Shown one piece after another: positions 19,930 through 29,981 of a DNA stretch of 64,000 nt; within the stretch, counting starts at the first letter, position 1; each line of letters starts with the position of its first letter. A model generated the notes under the pieces. The model searched no databases and was not told the DNA's origin. It worked only from the letters and a program-made list of their open reading frames with translations. The stretch is taken from NCBI RefSeq assembly GCF_947498175.1, contig NZ_CANMJB010000001.1, forward strand, positions 248,001-312,000. Direction: 5' to 3'. Made by a program: the position numbers and the translations under genes. The stretch comes from an uncultured Algimonas sp. (lineage in GTDB: Bacteria; Pseudomonadota; Alphaproteobacteria; Caulobacterales; Maricaulaceae).

Positions 19930-22900
19930 ATGGTCCGGGATTTCGTTCATCTGCGCATGCGTTCGCCCTACTCCATGCTGGAAGGCGCGCTGAAGATGAA
20001 GGAGACGGCGGACCGTCTCGTCAAGTACCGCCAGCCCGCCATCGCCCTGACGGACACGAACAATCTCTGCGGCGCGCTCGAATTTTCCGAGACGATGAGC
20101 GCCGCGGGGGTCCAACCGATCATCGGCGTCACACTCTGCCTCGATATCGAAGGCGAGCGCCAGCCGGGGCAATTGCGCAAGGATCCCGACGGATCCCTCG
20201 TCCTGCTCGCGCAAAACGAAACGGGCTACGAGAACCTGATGGCCTTGTCGTCCTCGGCTTTTCTGGACGTCGATGCGACCGATCTGCCCCACATCAAAGC
20301 CAGTACGCTCGAAGGCCGGACGGAAGGTGTCATCGCGCTGACCGGCGGTCTGGACGGCATATTGGACGCTCTGATCGGTGGTGGCCGCACCGCAGAAGGC
20401 GAACGCTGGCTCGAACGTCTGATCGAACTTTTCCCGGACCGGCTATATGTCGAGTTGCAGCGTCACGGCCTTCCGCAGCAATCCGTGACGGAACCGGTGC
20501 TGATCGACATGGCCTACCGCCACGGACTGCCACTGGTCGCAACGAACGAGCCCTACTTCCTCGGCCCGGAAATGTATGAGGCGCATGACGCGCTTCTCGC
20601 CATGAGCGAGGGCTCCTATGTCCTCGAACAGGACCGGCGGAAACTGACGCCCAGACACTATCTGAAATCGACCGAAGAGATGTTGCAGCTGTTCGAGGAT
20701 CTGCCGGAAGCGCTCGCCAATACGCTGCACATTGCGCGCCGTTGCGCCTACAAGGCCTGCAAACGCAGTCCGATCCTGCCGCATTTCGGCGATGGCTCGC
20801 AGTCGGAGGCCGAAATTCTGGCCGATCAAGCCCGCGAAGGTCTCGAAGCAAGGTTGTCGAAAACCGAACTGGCCGAACCGCGCGAGGCCTATTTCGACCG
20901 ACTCGACTACGAACTCGGCATCATTACCCAGATGGGTTTTCCCGGCTATTTCCTGATCGTTTCGGACTTCATCAAATGGGCCAAGGAACATGACATTCCG
21001 GTCGGTCCAGGACGGGGGTCCGGTGCGGGGTCCGTCGTCGCCTGGGCGCTCCTGATCACCGATCTGGATCCGTTGCGCTACGGCCTGCTCTTCGAGCGCT
21101 TTCTCAATCCCGAGCGGGTCTCCATGCCCGACTTCGATATCGACTTCTGCCAGGAACGGCGCGGCGAAGTCATCGACTATGTGCGCCGCAAATATGGCGA
21201 CGGGCAGGTGGCGCAGATCATCACCTTCGGAACGCTGCAGGCCCGCGCCGTCGTGCGGGATGTGGGCCGCGTCATGCAGATGCCGCTGGGGCAGGTGGAC
21301 CGGCTGGCGAAGCTGGTGCCCAACAATCCGGCCAATCCCGTGACGTTGCAGCAGGCCATCAATATCGAGTCCTCCCTGCAGGATGCCCGCCGGTCCGATC
21401 CGACCGTGCGCAACCTTCTCGATACGGCGCTCTCGCTGGAAGGTCTCTACCGCAATGCTTCCACCCACGCCGCCGGCGTGGTCATCGGCGACCGTCCGCT
21501 CACGGAGCTGGTCCCGCTTTACCGCGACCCGCGCTCCGACATTCCGGCGACGCAGTTCACGATGAAATGGGCGGAAAAAGCTGGCCTGGTGAAGTTCGAC
21601 TTCTTGGGTCTGAAAACCCTGACGGTCATAGACCGCTGCCTGAAACTGATGCGCAAGGACGGCATCGACATCGATCTCGCCCAGATCGCCACGACGGAGC
21701 CCAAAGCCTACGAACCCTTGGCCAAGGGGCTGACGGCGGGCGTGTTCCAGCTTGAGAGTTCCGGCATGCGGGACGCGTTGCGCAAGCTCGAACCGGATTC
21801 GATCGAGGAACTGACGGCCATCATCTCGCTCTACCGGCCGGGACCCATGCGCAACATTCCGGATTTCATCGAGCGCAAATTCGGACGCCAGACCATTGAG
21901 TACCCGCATCCGGAACTGACGGATCTGCTCAAGGAAACCTACGGGATCATCATCTACCAGGAACAGGTGATGGAGATCGCGAAGATCCTGTCCGGTTTCT
22001 CGCTCGGCGATGCGGACCTGCTGCGTCGTGCCATGGGCAAGAAGGATCAGGCGGAAATGGACCGCCAGAAGGACAAATTCATCGACGGTGCCGTGTCGCG
22101 CGGAACCGACCGGGACCATGCGGCGCGCATCTTCGATCTCGTCAACGAATTTGCGGGCTACGGCTTCAACAAGTCCCACGCCGCGGCCTATGCGCTGATC
22201 TCCTTTCAGACCGCCTATCTGAAGGCCCTCTATCCGGCGCACTTCATGGCCGCCATCATGAGCCTCGACCTCAGCGTCGCCGAGAAGCTGGCTTTCTTCT
22301 TCCAGGAATCGAAGCGGATCGGCGTCGAAGTGCTGCCGCCCTGCGTCAACCGTTCCATGGCCGATTTCGATGTGGCCGATGGCAAGGTGCTCTATGCTCT
22401 CGGCGCGCTCAAGAATGTCGGTCTGGAAGCGATGAAGCACGTCGTGGAGGTTCGCGAGGGCGGCGGGCCGTTCACCGATATTTACGATTTCGCGCGCCGC
22501 GTGGATATGCGCATCATCAACAAGCGCGCTTTGGAGAATCTGGCGCGCGCCGGAGCGTTCGATTGCCTCGGCGTGTCCCGGCCGACCGCATTGGCCTCGG
22601 CGGAAATGCTTCAGAAGGTCGGCGCGCTAGCGGCCGAGGAGCGGGAATCGGCTCAGGTGAACCTGTTCGGCGGCATCGCGGAAGCCACGCCCGATCCGGA
22701 CCTTCTCTCCCGTCCGTCCTGGTCCAACATCGAGACGCTGGAACACGAATTCGGTGCCGTCGGCTTCTATCTCGGCGGGCATCCGCTCGAAGATCATCTG
22801 CAGACCATGTCCGAAACCATAGTCATGAGCGACAAGCTGGAAGACCTCGTCGCCAGCGGCCAGAAGAATTTCCGCGTGGCCGGGATCGTCCGCCGCCGTC

Positions 22901-23385
22901 AGGAACGCAGTTCCAAACATGGCAAGCGCTTCGCCTATCTCGGCCTGTCCGACCCGACCGGCGAATTCGAACTCTTCGTGCGCGAAGACTTGCTGTTCGC
23001 CAAGCGCGAGGTGATGACGGTCGGAAACGCGGTCGTCTGTGAAGCGCGGGTGGAAGGTGAGGGGGGCGATACCCGGTTCTTCGCGCAATCGGTCCGTTTG
23101 CTGTCCGGCTCTTCCCGGTCGGTCGATGAGGTCGCGCCGCCCAAAGGTTTGCGGATCCGTCTCAGAAACGCGGAAGCCGAGACGCTGGACGAGCTCGAAG
23201 CCATGCTTTGCAAATTGCGGGACACGCCGCATCTGCAGTCGGGCTTGATCGAACTGGCCGCCCCGCTAAGCGATGCGCGCGAAGCCCGATGGCGGCTACA
23301 AGGCAATTGGGCGATCGACCCGGAAATACGCAAGGCCTTGAAGGCGAACCGCGCCGTCGAGACGATCGAGGAAATTGCCGCCTAA
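19930..23385 (+). CDS. dnaE: DNA polymerase III alpha subunit
   Basis: This 1151-aa protein is the replicative polymerase. The order is an N-terminal PHP domain (about 1-270), palm/thumb/fingers with the catalytic aspartates in [20 protein letters not shown], a helix-hairpin-helix region, an OB-fold ([20 protein letters not shown]) and a C-terminal tau-binding region. No exonuclease domain is inserted, so proofreading should come from a separate DnaQ. The PHP start reads HLRMRSPYS, where E. coli has HLRVHSDYS. Loss of that His suggests a degenerate PHP metal site. The ATG lies seven bases after the SidA-like gene, so SOS control may extend to dnaE. Confidence 0.97.
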   Translation: MVRDFVHLRMRSPYSMLEGALKMKETADRLVKYRQPAIALTDTNNLCGALEFSETMSAAGVQPIIGVTLCLDIEGERQPGQLRKDPDGSLVLLAQNETGYENLMALSSSAFLDVDATDLPHIKASTLEGRTEGVIALTGGLDGILDALIGGGRTAEGERWLERLIELFPDRLYVELQRHGLPQQSVTEPVLIDMAYRHGLPLVATNEPYFLGPEMYEAHDALLAMSEGSYVLEQDRRKLTPRHYLKSTEEMLQLFEDLPEALANTLHIARRCAYKACKRSPILPHFGDGSQSEAEILADQAREGLEARLSKTELAEPREAYFDRLDYELGIITQMGFPGYFLIVSDFIKWAKEHDIPVGPGRGSGAGSVVAWALLITDLDPLRYGLLFERFLNPERVSMPDFDIDFCQERRGEVIDYVRRKYGDGQVAQIITFGTLQARAVVRDVGRVMQMPLGQVDRLAKLVPNNPANPVTLQQAINIESSLQDARRSDPTVRNLLDTALSLEGLYRNASTHAAGVVIGDRPLTELVPLYRDPRSDIPATQFTMKWAEKAGLVKFDFLGLKTLTVIDRCLKLMRKDGIDIDLAQIATTEPKAYEPLAKGLTAGVFQLESSGMRDALRKLEPDSIEELTAIISLYRPGPMRNIPDFIERKFGRQTIEYPHPELTDLLKETYGIIIYQEQVMEIAKILSGFSLGDADLLRRAMGKKDQAEMDRQKDKFIDGAVSRGTDRDHAARIFDLVNEFAGYGFNKSHAAAYALISFQTAYLKALYPAHFMAAIMSLDLSVAEKLAFFFQESKRIGVEVLPPCVNRSMADFDVADGKVLYALGALKNVGLEAMKHVVEVREGGGPFTDIYDFARRVDMRIINKRALENLARAGAFDCLGVSRPTALASAEMLQKVGALAAEERESAQVNLFGGIAEATPDPDLLSRPSWSNIETLEHEFGAVGFYLGGHPLEDHLQTMSETIVMSDKLEDLVASGQKNFRVAGIVRRRQERSSKHGKRFAYLGLSDPTGEFELFVREDLLFAKREVMTVGNAVVCEARVEGEGGDTRFFAQSVRLLSGSSRSVDEVAPPKGLRIRLRNAEAETLDELEAMLCKLRDTPHLQSGLIELAAPLSDAREARWRLQGNWAIDPEIRKALKANRAVETIEEIAA

Positions 23386-23425
23386 GTCCGGTTGCGCCTC
23401 TCACATCCTGAAATTCGGGCTTGCA

Positions 23426-23455
23426 GCGGCGCGACAAGCTGATATGGCGCGCCGC
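23426..23455 (+). repeat. inverted repeat between dnaE and rpsB
   Basis: Arms GCGGCGCG (23426-23433) and CGCGCCGC (23448-23455) are perfect complements with a 14-base loop. No T-run follows, so an intrinsic terminator is doubtful. The rest of the 181-base interval should contain the rpsB promoter and leader, but no convincing -35/-10 pair was found. Confidence 0.4.
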
Positions 23456-23566
23456 ATCAATTCGCGTGCGGGTTTTGGCCCTGTGCATATAGCGCAGACG
23501 TCAGTTCCGGTGGAAGGTTTCTTCCTCAACCCCGCACTTAGGCTAACCGGAAGAAGGAGATATCCA

Positions 23567-24700
23567 ATGGCTCTTCCAGAATTTTCCATGCGCCAGCTGC
23601 TCGAAGCCGGCGTCCACTTCGGCCACCAGACGCACCGCTGGAACCCGAAAATGGCCCCCTACATCTTCGGGGCACGGTCCAACATCCATATCCTCGACCT
23701 GTCGCAGACGGTTCCGCTCCTGCATCAGGCGCTCAAGGAAGTCCGCGATGTCGCGGCCAAGGGCGGCCGCGTTCTGTTCGTCGGAACCAAGCGTGCCGCA
23801 TCGGAGCCGATCGCACAGGCGGCGCAGCGTTGCGCCCAATATTATGTCAACCACCGCTGGCTCGGCGGCATGCTGACCAACTGGCAGACCGTGTCCGGCT
23901 CCATTGCGCGCCTGAAGCAACTCGACGCCATGGACCCGAACGATGCCGGTCTGACCAAGAAGGAACTTCTGAACCTGGCGCGCGAGCGCGAACGGCTGGA
24001 CCGGACGCTGGGCGGTATCAAGGACATGGGCGGGAAGCCGGACCTGATGTTCGTGATCGACACGAACAAGGAAAGCATCGCCATCAAGGAAGCGCGTCGT
24101 CTTGGCATTCCCGTCGTCGCCATTCTCGACACGAACTGCAACCCGTCCGAAGCCGACATTCCGATACCGGGCAATGACGATGCCGCCCGCGCCATCCAGC
24201 TCTATTGCGAACTGATGGCCGACGCCGTGCTCGACGGCATGACCGAAGCGGCCGCCGCCGTCGGCATGGATCTCGGCGCTGCCGAGAACCCCGAGGAAAT
24301 GGCGCTCGAGCTCGCCGACACGGTTCCGGCCGAAGAAGAGGCCGTCGCGGCCGAGATCGCCGAAGCGGCGTCCGAACCGGTCGAAAGCCCTGCCACGGAA
24401 GCCCTTTCGACGGAACCGGCCACGTCCGAACAGATGGCCGACGTTGCGCTCAAGCTGGAAGACATCGCCCTGATCGACGGTATCGGCCCGGTTTACAAAG
24501 AAAAGCTGGAGGCCGCCGGCATCAACTCGCTGGAAGTCATGGCGAACTTGTCCGACGAAAAGGTCGCCGAGATCGATGAATCCCTGGGCTTGAACGGCAA
24601 ACTGAAGGACGGCGATTTCCGCGACCAGGCCAAAGCGCTGCTGAACGGCGACGCGCCGCAGGCCGCTGCGGACAAGGAAGCGCTGAAGGCCGCCTCCTAG
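23567..24700 (+). CDS. rpsB: 30S ribosomal protein S2 with C-terminal helix-hairpin-helix extension
   Basis: This 377-aa protein has an S2 core (about 1-235, [20 protein letters not shown], then [15 protein letters not shown] and [20 protein letters not shown]) that sits on the small subunit near protein S1. Typical S2 is about 250 aa. Here an Ala/Glu-rich acidic linker (about 240-300) leads to a helix-hairpin-helix-like domain (about 303-365) with [17 protein letters not shown] and DQAKALLNG. The tail is visibly related to the NuoE tail in this window. A strong ribosome site (AAGAAGGAGA) fixes the ATG, although the frame is open upstream. Confidence 0.95.
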   Translation: MALPEFSMRQLLEAGVHFGHQTHRWNPKMAPYIFGARSNIHILDLSQTVPLLHQALKEVRDVAAKGGRVLFVGTKRAASEPIAQAAQRCAQYYVNHRWLGGMLTNWQTVSGSIARLKQLDAMDPNDAGLTKKELLNLARERERLDRTLGGIKDMGGKPDLMFVIDTNKESIAIKEARRLGIPVVAILDTNCNPSEADIPIPGNDDAARAIQLYCELMADAVLDGMTEAAAAVGMDLGAAENPEEMALELADTVPAEEEAVAAEIAEAASEPVESPATEALSTEPATSEQMADVALKLEDIALIDGIGPVYKEKLEAAGINSLEVMANLSDEKVAEIDESLGLNGKLKDGDFRDQAKALLNGDAPQAAADKEALKAAS

Positions 24701-24716
24701 TCGTCCTGCGATCTTG

Positions 24717-24747
24717 CGGCCGGGGCGCATCCGCTCCGGCCGTCTTT
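24717..24747 (+). terminator. hairpin with short T-run between rpsB and tsf
   Basis: An 11-bp GC-rich stem (24717-24727 with 24732-24742, one G-T pair) closes a four-base loop and is followed by TCTTT. It may partly terminate transcription after rpsB and so tune the S2 to EF-Ts ratio. Confidence 0.6.
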
Positions 24748-24814
24748 AAATTGTAACGCGCCGCCCCTATCTGCAGCGCGAACCCCCGAACCCATTCAGC
24801 AATGGAGAAGACCC

Positions 24815-25732
24815 ATGGCGATCACTGCCGCAATGGTCAAAGAACTGCGCGAAAAGACGAGCGCAGGCATGATGGACTGCAAGAAAGCCCTTAACGAAAC
24901 GAATGGCGACATGGACGCCGCCGTCGATTGGCTGCGCAAGAAGGGCATCGCCAAGGCGGACAAGAAAGCGTCGCGCGTTGCAGCCGAAGGCTTGGTCGCG
25001 GCCGCGACGGACGGCAAAACGGGCGTCGTCGTCGAAGTCAATTCCGAGACGGATTTCGTCGCGCGCAACGAGCTGTTCCAGGAAACGGTCGGCAAGATCG
25101 CCAAGCGCGGTCTCACGGTCAGCGACTCGGCCGCCTTGGCGGATGCCGATCTCGAAGGCGGCAAATCCGTGACCGGCTACCTGACAGAGCTGGTCGGCAA
25201 GATCGGCGAGAACATGTCGTTCCGCCGCATGGAAAAGCTCGAAGTGCCGCAAGGCGTCGTCGCCTCCTACATCCATAATGCGGTCGCGCCCGACATGGGC
25301 AGGATCGGCGTCCTCGTCGCCCTCGAATCCGCTGGCGATACGGCCAAGCTTGAAGGCCTGGCCAAGAAGATCGCCATGCACGTCGCCGCGACCTCTCCGC
25401 TCGCCAACACGGTTGACGATCTGGATCCGGCGCTCGTGTCCAAGGAACGCGAAATGCTGAAGGCCGAAGCGCTGGAATCCGGCAAGCCGGAAAACATCGT
25501 CGACAAGATGGTCGATGGCCGCATGCAGAAATTCTTCAAGGAAAGCGTTTTGGCCACGCAGGTTTTCGTCATGGACGGCGAACGCACGGTCGAGAAAGTC
25601 CTCGAAGACGAAGGCAAGACGCTCGGATCCGACATCGTTCTGGCCGGTTTCGTCCGCATGGCCGTCGGCGAGGGGATCGAGAAGAAGGAAGAGAACTTCG
25701 CCGAAGAGGTCGCCGCCGCCGTCAACGGTTAG
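24815..25732 (+). CDS. tsf: translation elongation factor Ts
   Basis: This 305-aa factor exchanges GDP for GTP on EF-Tu. The N-terminal UBA-like domain has the family signature VKELREKTSAGMMDCKKALN at residues 8-27. The core contains NSETDFVARNELFQE with the TDFV motif that contacts the EF-Tu nucleotide site. A ribosome site (GGAGAAG) precedes the ATG, and an intrinsic terminator follows. Confidence 0.97.
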   Translation: MAITAAMVKELREKTSAGMMDCKKALNETNGDMDAAVDWLRKKGIAKADKKASRVAAEGLVAAATDGKTGVVVEVNSETDFVARNELFQETVGKIAKRGLTVSDSAALADADLEGGKSVTGYLTELVGKIGENMSFRRMEKLEVPQGVVASYIHNAVAPDMGRIGVLVALESAGDTAKLEGLAKKIAMHVAATSPLANTVDDLDPALVSKEREMLKAEALESGKPENIVDKMVDGRMQKFFKESVLATQVFVMDGERTVEKVLEDEGKTLGSDIVLAGFVRMAVGEGIEKKEENFAEEVAAAVNG

Positions 25733-25753
25733 GCCTTCCGCCGAAAGCAAAAG

Positions 25754-25784
25754 CCCGCTCCGGACGTTCTGGAGCGGGTTTTTT
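25754..25784 (+). terminator. intrinsic terminator after tsf
   Basis: The stem CCCGCTCC / GGAGCGGG (25754-25761 and 25771-25778) has a nine-base loop and is followed by six T residues. It ends the rpsB-tsf unit before pyrH. Confidence 0.88.
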
Positions 25785-25869
25785 CAATGCCGCAACGTTT
25801 GCCGCGATTGGCCTTGGCTATGCCGGACCACTGCGATAGAGCCGCTGAAACGGGTCGGTCGAGGAACGC

Positions 25870-26586
25870 ATGTCGGAGTATGATTACAAACGCGTCCTTT
25901 TGAAGATTTCGGGTGAAGCCCTGATGGGCGATCTTCAATACGGCATCGACACTGATACGGTTAAGCGCATCGCAGGCGAGGTTGGGGCGGTCCACGAGAA
26001 AGGTCTCCAGATCGCGCTGGTCATCGGGGCTGGAAACATCTTCCGCGGCCTTTCGGCCCAAGCGAGCGGCATCGAACGCTCCACGGCCGATTACATGGGC
26101 ATGTTGGCGACGGTCATGAACGCGCTGGCCATGCAGAGCGCACTGGAACAGCTGAGCGTCGACACGCGGGTTCAGTCGGCCATTCCGATGCAGACGGTCT
26201 GCGAAAGTTACATCCGCCGTCGTGCCGTTCGGCATATGGAAAAAGGCCGGGTCGTGATCTTCGCCGCCGGCACGGGCAATCCCTATTTCACGACCGACAC
26301 GGCCGCAGCCCTGAGAGCGGCCGAAATGGATTGCGACGCCTTGCTGAAAGGCACGCAGGTGGACGGGGTCTACGACGCCGATCCGAAAGACGACCCAGAT
26401 GCGACGCGCTACGACCAATTGAGCTATCACAAGGTCTTGTCGGACGATCTTAAAGTCATGGATGCCTCGGCCATCGCCTTGATGCGTGAGAACGACATCC
26501 CCATAATCGTGTTCTCGATCCACGAAACGGGCGGGCTTGATGCCGTCATGGCGGGACGGGGCACATCGACCTTGATAGGATCATAG
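25870..26586 (+). CDS. pyrH: uridylate kinase
   Basis: This 238-aa amino-acid-kinase-fold enzyme phosphorylates UMP to UDP. Visible parts are the N-terminal [14 protein letters not shown], the glycine loop [10 protein letters not shown], the phosphate-site segment [20 protein letters not shown] and the nucleotide segment [10 protein letters not shown]. It follows the tsf terminator after 85 bases, so a separate promoter is expected, and it heads the pyrH-frr-uppS-cdsA-dxr group. Confidence 0.97.
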   Translation: MSEYDYKRVLLKISGEALMGDLQYGIDTDTVKRIAGEVGAVHEKGLQIALVIGAGNIFRGLSAQASGIERSTADYMGMLATVMNALAMQSALEQLSVDTRVQSAIPMQTVCESYIRRRAVRHMEKGRVVIFAAGTGNPYFTTDTAAALRAAEMDCDALLKGTQVDGVYDADPKDDPDATRYDQLSYHKVLSDDLKVMDASAIALMRENDIPIIVFSIHETGGLDAVMAGRGTSTLIGS

Positions 26587-26628
26587 TTCGGCCTTGATGC
26601 GGGCCAACGGACATCGGAGAACAGGCGG

Positions 26629-27186
26629 ATGACGACATTCAAACTTTCTGACTACCGCAAGCGCATGGACGGCGCGCTTGATTCATTGCGCAAGGATTTC
26701 GCCGGGTTGCGCACGGGCCGTGCGAATGCGGCGTTGCTAGACGGTATCGTGGTGTCGGCTTACGGCTCGGAAATGCCGATCAACCAGGTTGGATCCGTGT
26801 CCGTGCCGGAAGCGCGTATGCTGACCGTTTCCGTCTGGGACAAGACCATGGTCGGGCCGGTCGAAAAGGCCCTGCGTCAGAGCAGTCTCGGGCTCAATCC
26901 CGTCGTCGATGGCCAGACGTTGCGCATCCCCATGCCGCCCTTGACGGAGGAACGCCGCCGCGATCTGACTAAGGTCGCCGGAACCTATTCGGAGAATGCC
27001 AAGATTGCCGTGCGCAACGTCCGGCGCGACGGCATGAACACCGTCAAGCGACTCGAAAAGGACGGCGAGATCAGCGAAAACGAGCTGAAAGCGCATGAAA
27101 AGGATATCCAGGCGGCGACCGACGATCTGGTCAAGAAGATCGATGATGCGCTGGCCCAGAAGTCCGAAGAGATCATGCAGGTCTGA
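26629..27186 (+). CDS. frr: ribosome recycling factor
   Basis: This 185-aa, two-domain, L-shaped protein splits post-termination ribosomes together with EF-G. The three-helix bundle is visible at both ends ([15 protein letters not shown] near residue 24; [28 protein letters not shown] near residue 108) around a small beta domain. It lies 42 bases after pyrH. Its stop lies inside the first codons of uppS. Confidence 0.96.
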   Translation: MTTFKLSDYRKRMDGALDSLRKDFAGLRTGRANAALLDGIVVSAYGSEMPINQVGSVSVPEARMLTVSVWDKTMVGPVEKALRQSSLGLNPVVDGQTLRIPMPPLTEERRRDLTKVAGTYSENAKIAVRNVRRDGMNTVKRLEKDGEISENELKAHEKDIQAATDDLVKKIDDALAQKSEEIMQV

Positions 27187-27917
27187 CGATCGCCGACGAA
27201 CCTGCATATCAGGGCGCTATCCCCGACCATGTCGCCATCATCATGGACGGCAATGGCCGTTGGGCCAAGAAGCGCCACAGACCGCGCAGTTTCGGTCATC
27301 GGGCCGGGGTGGAGGCTGTGCGGCGCATCGTCGAGGATGCAGCCGATATCGGGATCGAATGCCTGACCCTCTACAGTTTCTCGACCGAAAACTGGACGCG
27401 ACCACGCGCCGAGATCGCTGCGCTGATGACGCTCATGTCGGAATATATCGAGAACGATCTCGCCCGTCTCAAGCGTGAAGGCGTGAAGATACGCGTGCTG
27501 GGCGGACGAACGGGGTTGTCGCCAAACGTCTTGGCATTGATCGACAAGGCGGTTTCCGAAACATCGCAGAATGAGCGCTTCAAACTGAACATCGCGTTCA
27601 ACTACGGCGGCCGTGACGAAATTCTGCGGGCGATGCGAAAAGCCAGTGCGTCGGACGTGGATCTTCAGTCCATGACCGAAAGCGATTTCTCGCGCTATCT
27701 CGATACGGCCGGCCTGCCCGATCCGGACCTCGTCATCAGGACAAGCGGCGAACGGCGCATCTCCAATTATCTCCTCTGGCAAGCCGCCTATGCGGAATAT
27801 GTTTTCATGGATGTCCTGTGGCCAGATTTCGGCCGGGACGAGCTGATTGCGGCTCTGGATGAATACACGTCCCGGGACCGGCGTTTCGGCGCGGCGCAAG
27901 AAACCGAAGTCGCTTGA
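27183..27917 (+). CDS. uppS: undecaprenyl diphosphate synthase, probable CTG start
   Basis: This cis-prenyltransferase (about 244 aa from 27183) makes the C55 lipid carrier for peptidoglycan and O-antigen. Motifs are [16 protein letters not shown] with the catalytic Asp, [11 protein letters not shown], and [19 protein letters not shown]. The first ATG (27243) lies inside the MDGNGRW motif and would delete the first beta strand. No ATG, GTG or TTG occurs in frame between the upstream stop at 27144 and that motif. The best start is CTG at 27183, overlapping the frr stop; ACG 27186 or ATC 27189 are alternatives. The 3' end shares one base with cdsA. Confidence 0.88.
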   Translation: MTIADEPAYQGAIPDHVAIIMDGNGRWAKKRHRPRSFGHRAGVEAVRRIVEDAADIGIECLTLYSFSTENWTRPRAEIAALMTLMSEYIENDLARLKREGVKIRVLGGRTGLSPNVLALIDKAVSETSQNERFKLNIAFNYGGRDEILRAMRKASASDVDLQSMTESDFSRYLDTAGLPDPDLVIRTSGERRISNYLLWQAAYAEYVFMDVLWPDFGRDELIAALDEYTSRDRRFGAAQETEVA

Positions 27918-28747
27918 TGTCCGCCAAAGCGAAAAGGCCGCGCTGGACGGGTCTGGGCGCGCGGTTGCTGACGGCCCTCATCGTTGCGTTGGTCTGCATC
28001 GTCCCTTTGTATCTGGGCGGGTTCGTCTGGACGATGTTGGTGGCGCTGTTCGCGTCGCGGATGATGTATGAATGGGTGCGGATGACCGACCCCGAAGCCT
28101 CATGGCCCGCGATCTTCATCGCTCTGTCGGGCCTCATCGTCGCGCTTCTCTACGCAATGCAGAGCCTGGAGCTCTGGCTGCTCGCAACAGTCGTCTTGTT
28201 CACCGGCCTCGCAGTCTGGGAGCGCATGCGACGCGACGATCCGTTCTGGACCGCCATGGGCTTGCCCTACGTCATCATTCCGGCGGCCGTCATCGTCTTG
28301 TTGCGCGGACCGGAAGCGGGCCTGGACACGCGCGGTTTTACTCAACTGGCCTTCATCATCCTGATCGTGATCGCAGCAGATGTCGGAGCCTATTTCGGCG
28401 GATCGACGCTAGGCGGTCCGAAGCTCGCGCCGTCCTTGTCGCCCAACAAGACCTGGTCCGGCGTATTGTCAGGCGCGGCCTTGGCCAGCTTCGTCGCCAT
28501 CGTTGCGGGGCTATTCATCGGCTTGTCGCCTGTCCTGGCCATACTCCTGGCGCTGCCGATCGTCGTTTTGTCGATCCTCGGGGATCTTCTGGAAAGCAGC
28601 GTGAAGCGCAAGATAGGCGTCAAGGATACCGGAGCGTTGCTACCCGGTCACGGCGGCTTGCTCGACCGGTTGGATAGCCTCATGGCGGCTGTCGTAGGCG
28701 GCGCCGTGATCTTGATGGTCGTCGGAGAGGGCTGGCCCGTCGCATGA
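27917..28747 (+). CDS. cdsA: phosphatidate cytidylyltransferase
   Basis: This 276-aa inner-membrane enzyme makes CDP-diacylglycerol from phosphatidate and CTP for phospholipid synthesis. Eight or so membrane helices are expected. The family signature near the C-terminus is intact (KRKIGVKDTGALLPGHGG followed by LLDRLDS). The ATG at 27917 overlaps the uppS stop; a TTG one codon earlier is possible. The stop overlaps the dxr start (ATGA). Confidence 0.93.
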   Translation: MSAKAKRPRWTGLGARLLTALIVALVCIVPLYLGGFVWTMLVALFASRMMYEWVRMTDPEASWPAIFIALSGLIVALLYAMQSLELWLLATVVLFTGLAVWERMRRDDPFWTAMGLPYVIIPAAVIVLLRGPEAGLDTRGFTQLAFIILIVIAADVGAYFGGSTLGGPKLAPSLSPNKTWSGVLSGAALASFVAIVAGLFIGLSPVLAILLALPIVVLSILGDLLESSVKRKIGVKDTGALLPGHGGLLDRLDSLMAAVVGGAVILMVVGEGWPVA

Positions 28748-29916
28748 CCAAATCCATCACAGTGCTCGGATCGACCGGATCCATCGGCGTCAATACGCTC
28801 GATCTGTTGTCGCGCGCCGATGACGGGGCGTTCTCCGTCGTCGGGCTCAGCGCCCATAGCAATGTCGATCTGCTGGCCGAACAGGCTGTGCGGTTTTCGG
28901 CCCAAGCGGTCGCTATCGCGGATCCGTCCTGCGAAGCACGGCTGGCGGAAAAGCTGTCCGGTCATGCCATCGACATCTATTCCGGGCCTGACGGCCTCGT
29001 CGAGCTCGCCCGCCTGTCCGCCGACATCACCATGGCGGCCATTGTCGGCTCCGCCGGTCTCGAACCGACCATGGCGGCGGTCGGGCAGGGGAACACTCTC
29101 GCCTTGGCCAACAAGGAATGCCTGGTTTGCGCGGGCGAGAGCTTCATGTCGGCGGTCGAACGCCACGGCACGACGCTTCTGCCCGTCGACTCCGAGCACA
29201 ATGCGATCTTCCAGGTTCTGGACGACCGCCGTCCCGAGCGGGTCAGACGACTGATCCTCACGGCATCGGGCGGGCCGTTCCGCGAAACTCCGATGGAGAA
29301 GATGCAGACCGTCACGCGCAAGGACGCGCTCGATCACCCCGTGTGGAGCATGGGGGCGAAGATCAGCATCGACTCGGCGACGATGATGAACAAGGGCCTG
29401 GAACTGATCGAGGCCGCGTGGCTGTTCGACCGGCCGTCTTCGCAGATCGACGTGATCGTCCATCCGCAGTCGATCGTTCACTCCCTGGTCGAATATGTCG
29501 ATGGCTCCGTGCTGGCGCAGATGGGCTCGCCCGACATGCGGACCCCGATCGCCTACGCTCTGGCTTGGCCGGACCGGATGGTCACGCCGGTGACATCGCT
29601 CGATCTCGCCGCCGTGGGCCAGCTGACCTTTTCCGAACCCGACCTGATACGTTTCCCCGCGCTGAGGCTCGCCCGCGAGGCGCTCGAAGCGGGCGGGCAG
29701 GCGGCCTGCATCCTGAACGCTGCCAATGAAATCGCCGTGGAGTCGTTCCTCCAGGGGCGGATCGCGTTCATGGACATTCCGCGGATCTGCGAAGAGGCGC
29801 TCGGCAAGCTCTCCGCCGACACCGGATTCGGTACGGCGCCGGCCGACATGCAGACCGTGATGCAGGCCGACCGATTGGCCCGCGAAACTGCAAATGAGCA
29901 TATTGTAAACTTGTAA
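28744..29916 (+). CDS. dxr: 1-deoxy-D-xylulose 5-phosphate reductoisomerase
   Basis: This 390-aa NADPH-dependent enzyme carries out the first committed step of the MEP isoprenoid pathway, feeding UppS and quinone synthesis. The N-terminal nucleotide motif is GSTGSIGVNTLDL. The metal and substrate site includes PVDSEHNAIFQ and the later ATMMNKGLELIEA. Overlap with cdsA points to translational coupling. Confidence 0.96.
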   Translation: MTKSITVLGSTGSIGVNTLDLLSRADDGAFSVVGLSAHSNVDLLAEQAVRFSAQAVAIADPSCEARLAEKLSGHAIDIYSGPDGLVELARLSADITMAAIVGSAGLEPTMAAVGQGNTLALANKECLVCAGESFMSAVERHGTTLLPVDSEHNAIFQVLDDRRPERVRRLILTASGGPFRETPMEKMQTVTRKDALDHPVWSMGAKISIDSATMMNKGLELIEAAWLFDRPSSQIDVIVHPQSIVHSLVEYVDGSVLAQMGSPDMRTPIAYALAWPDRMVTPVTSLDLAAVGQLTFSEPDLIRFPALRLAREALEAGGQAACILNAANEIAVESFLQGRIAFMDIPRICEEALGKLSADTGFGTAPADMQTVMQADRLARETANEHIVNL

Positions 29917-29969
29917 GCCCCGCCCAATCCGGGCATCCGCGATGGGGACCTGGAATCAGGCCGCATCGT

Positions 29970-29974
29970 GAAGG
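29970..29974 (+). promoter_or_regulatory. ribosome-binding site that supports an ATT start for rseP
   Basis: The sequence GAAGG lies seven bases before ATT at 29982. It is the only good site near the expected N-terminus of RseP, where no ATG, GTG or TTG exists in frame. Confidence 0.5.
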
Positions 29975-29981
29975 CACAGCC

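Noticed and set aside
23461-23500. rpsB promoter around a TATAG-like sequence
   Set aside because: No -35-like element occurs at acceptable spacing, so no promoter is called.
27243-27917. ATG 27243 as the uppS start
   Set aside because: It begins inside MDGNGRW and would remove the first beta strand (HVAII) needed by the fold.
29968-29981. GTG 29968 as the rseP start
   Set aside because: It is in a different frame from HELGH; it would work only if a base were missing from the sequence.
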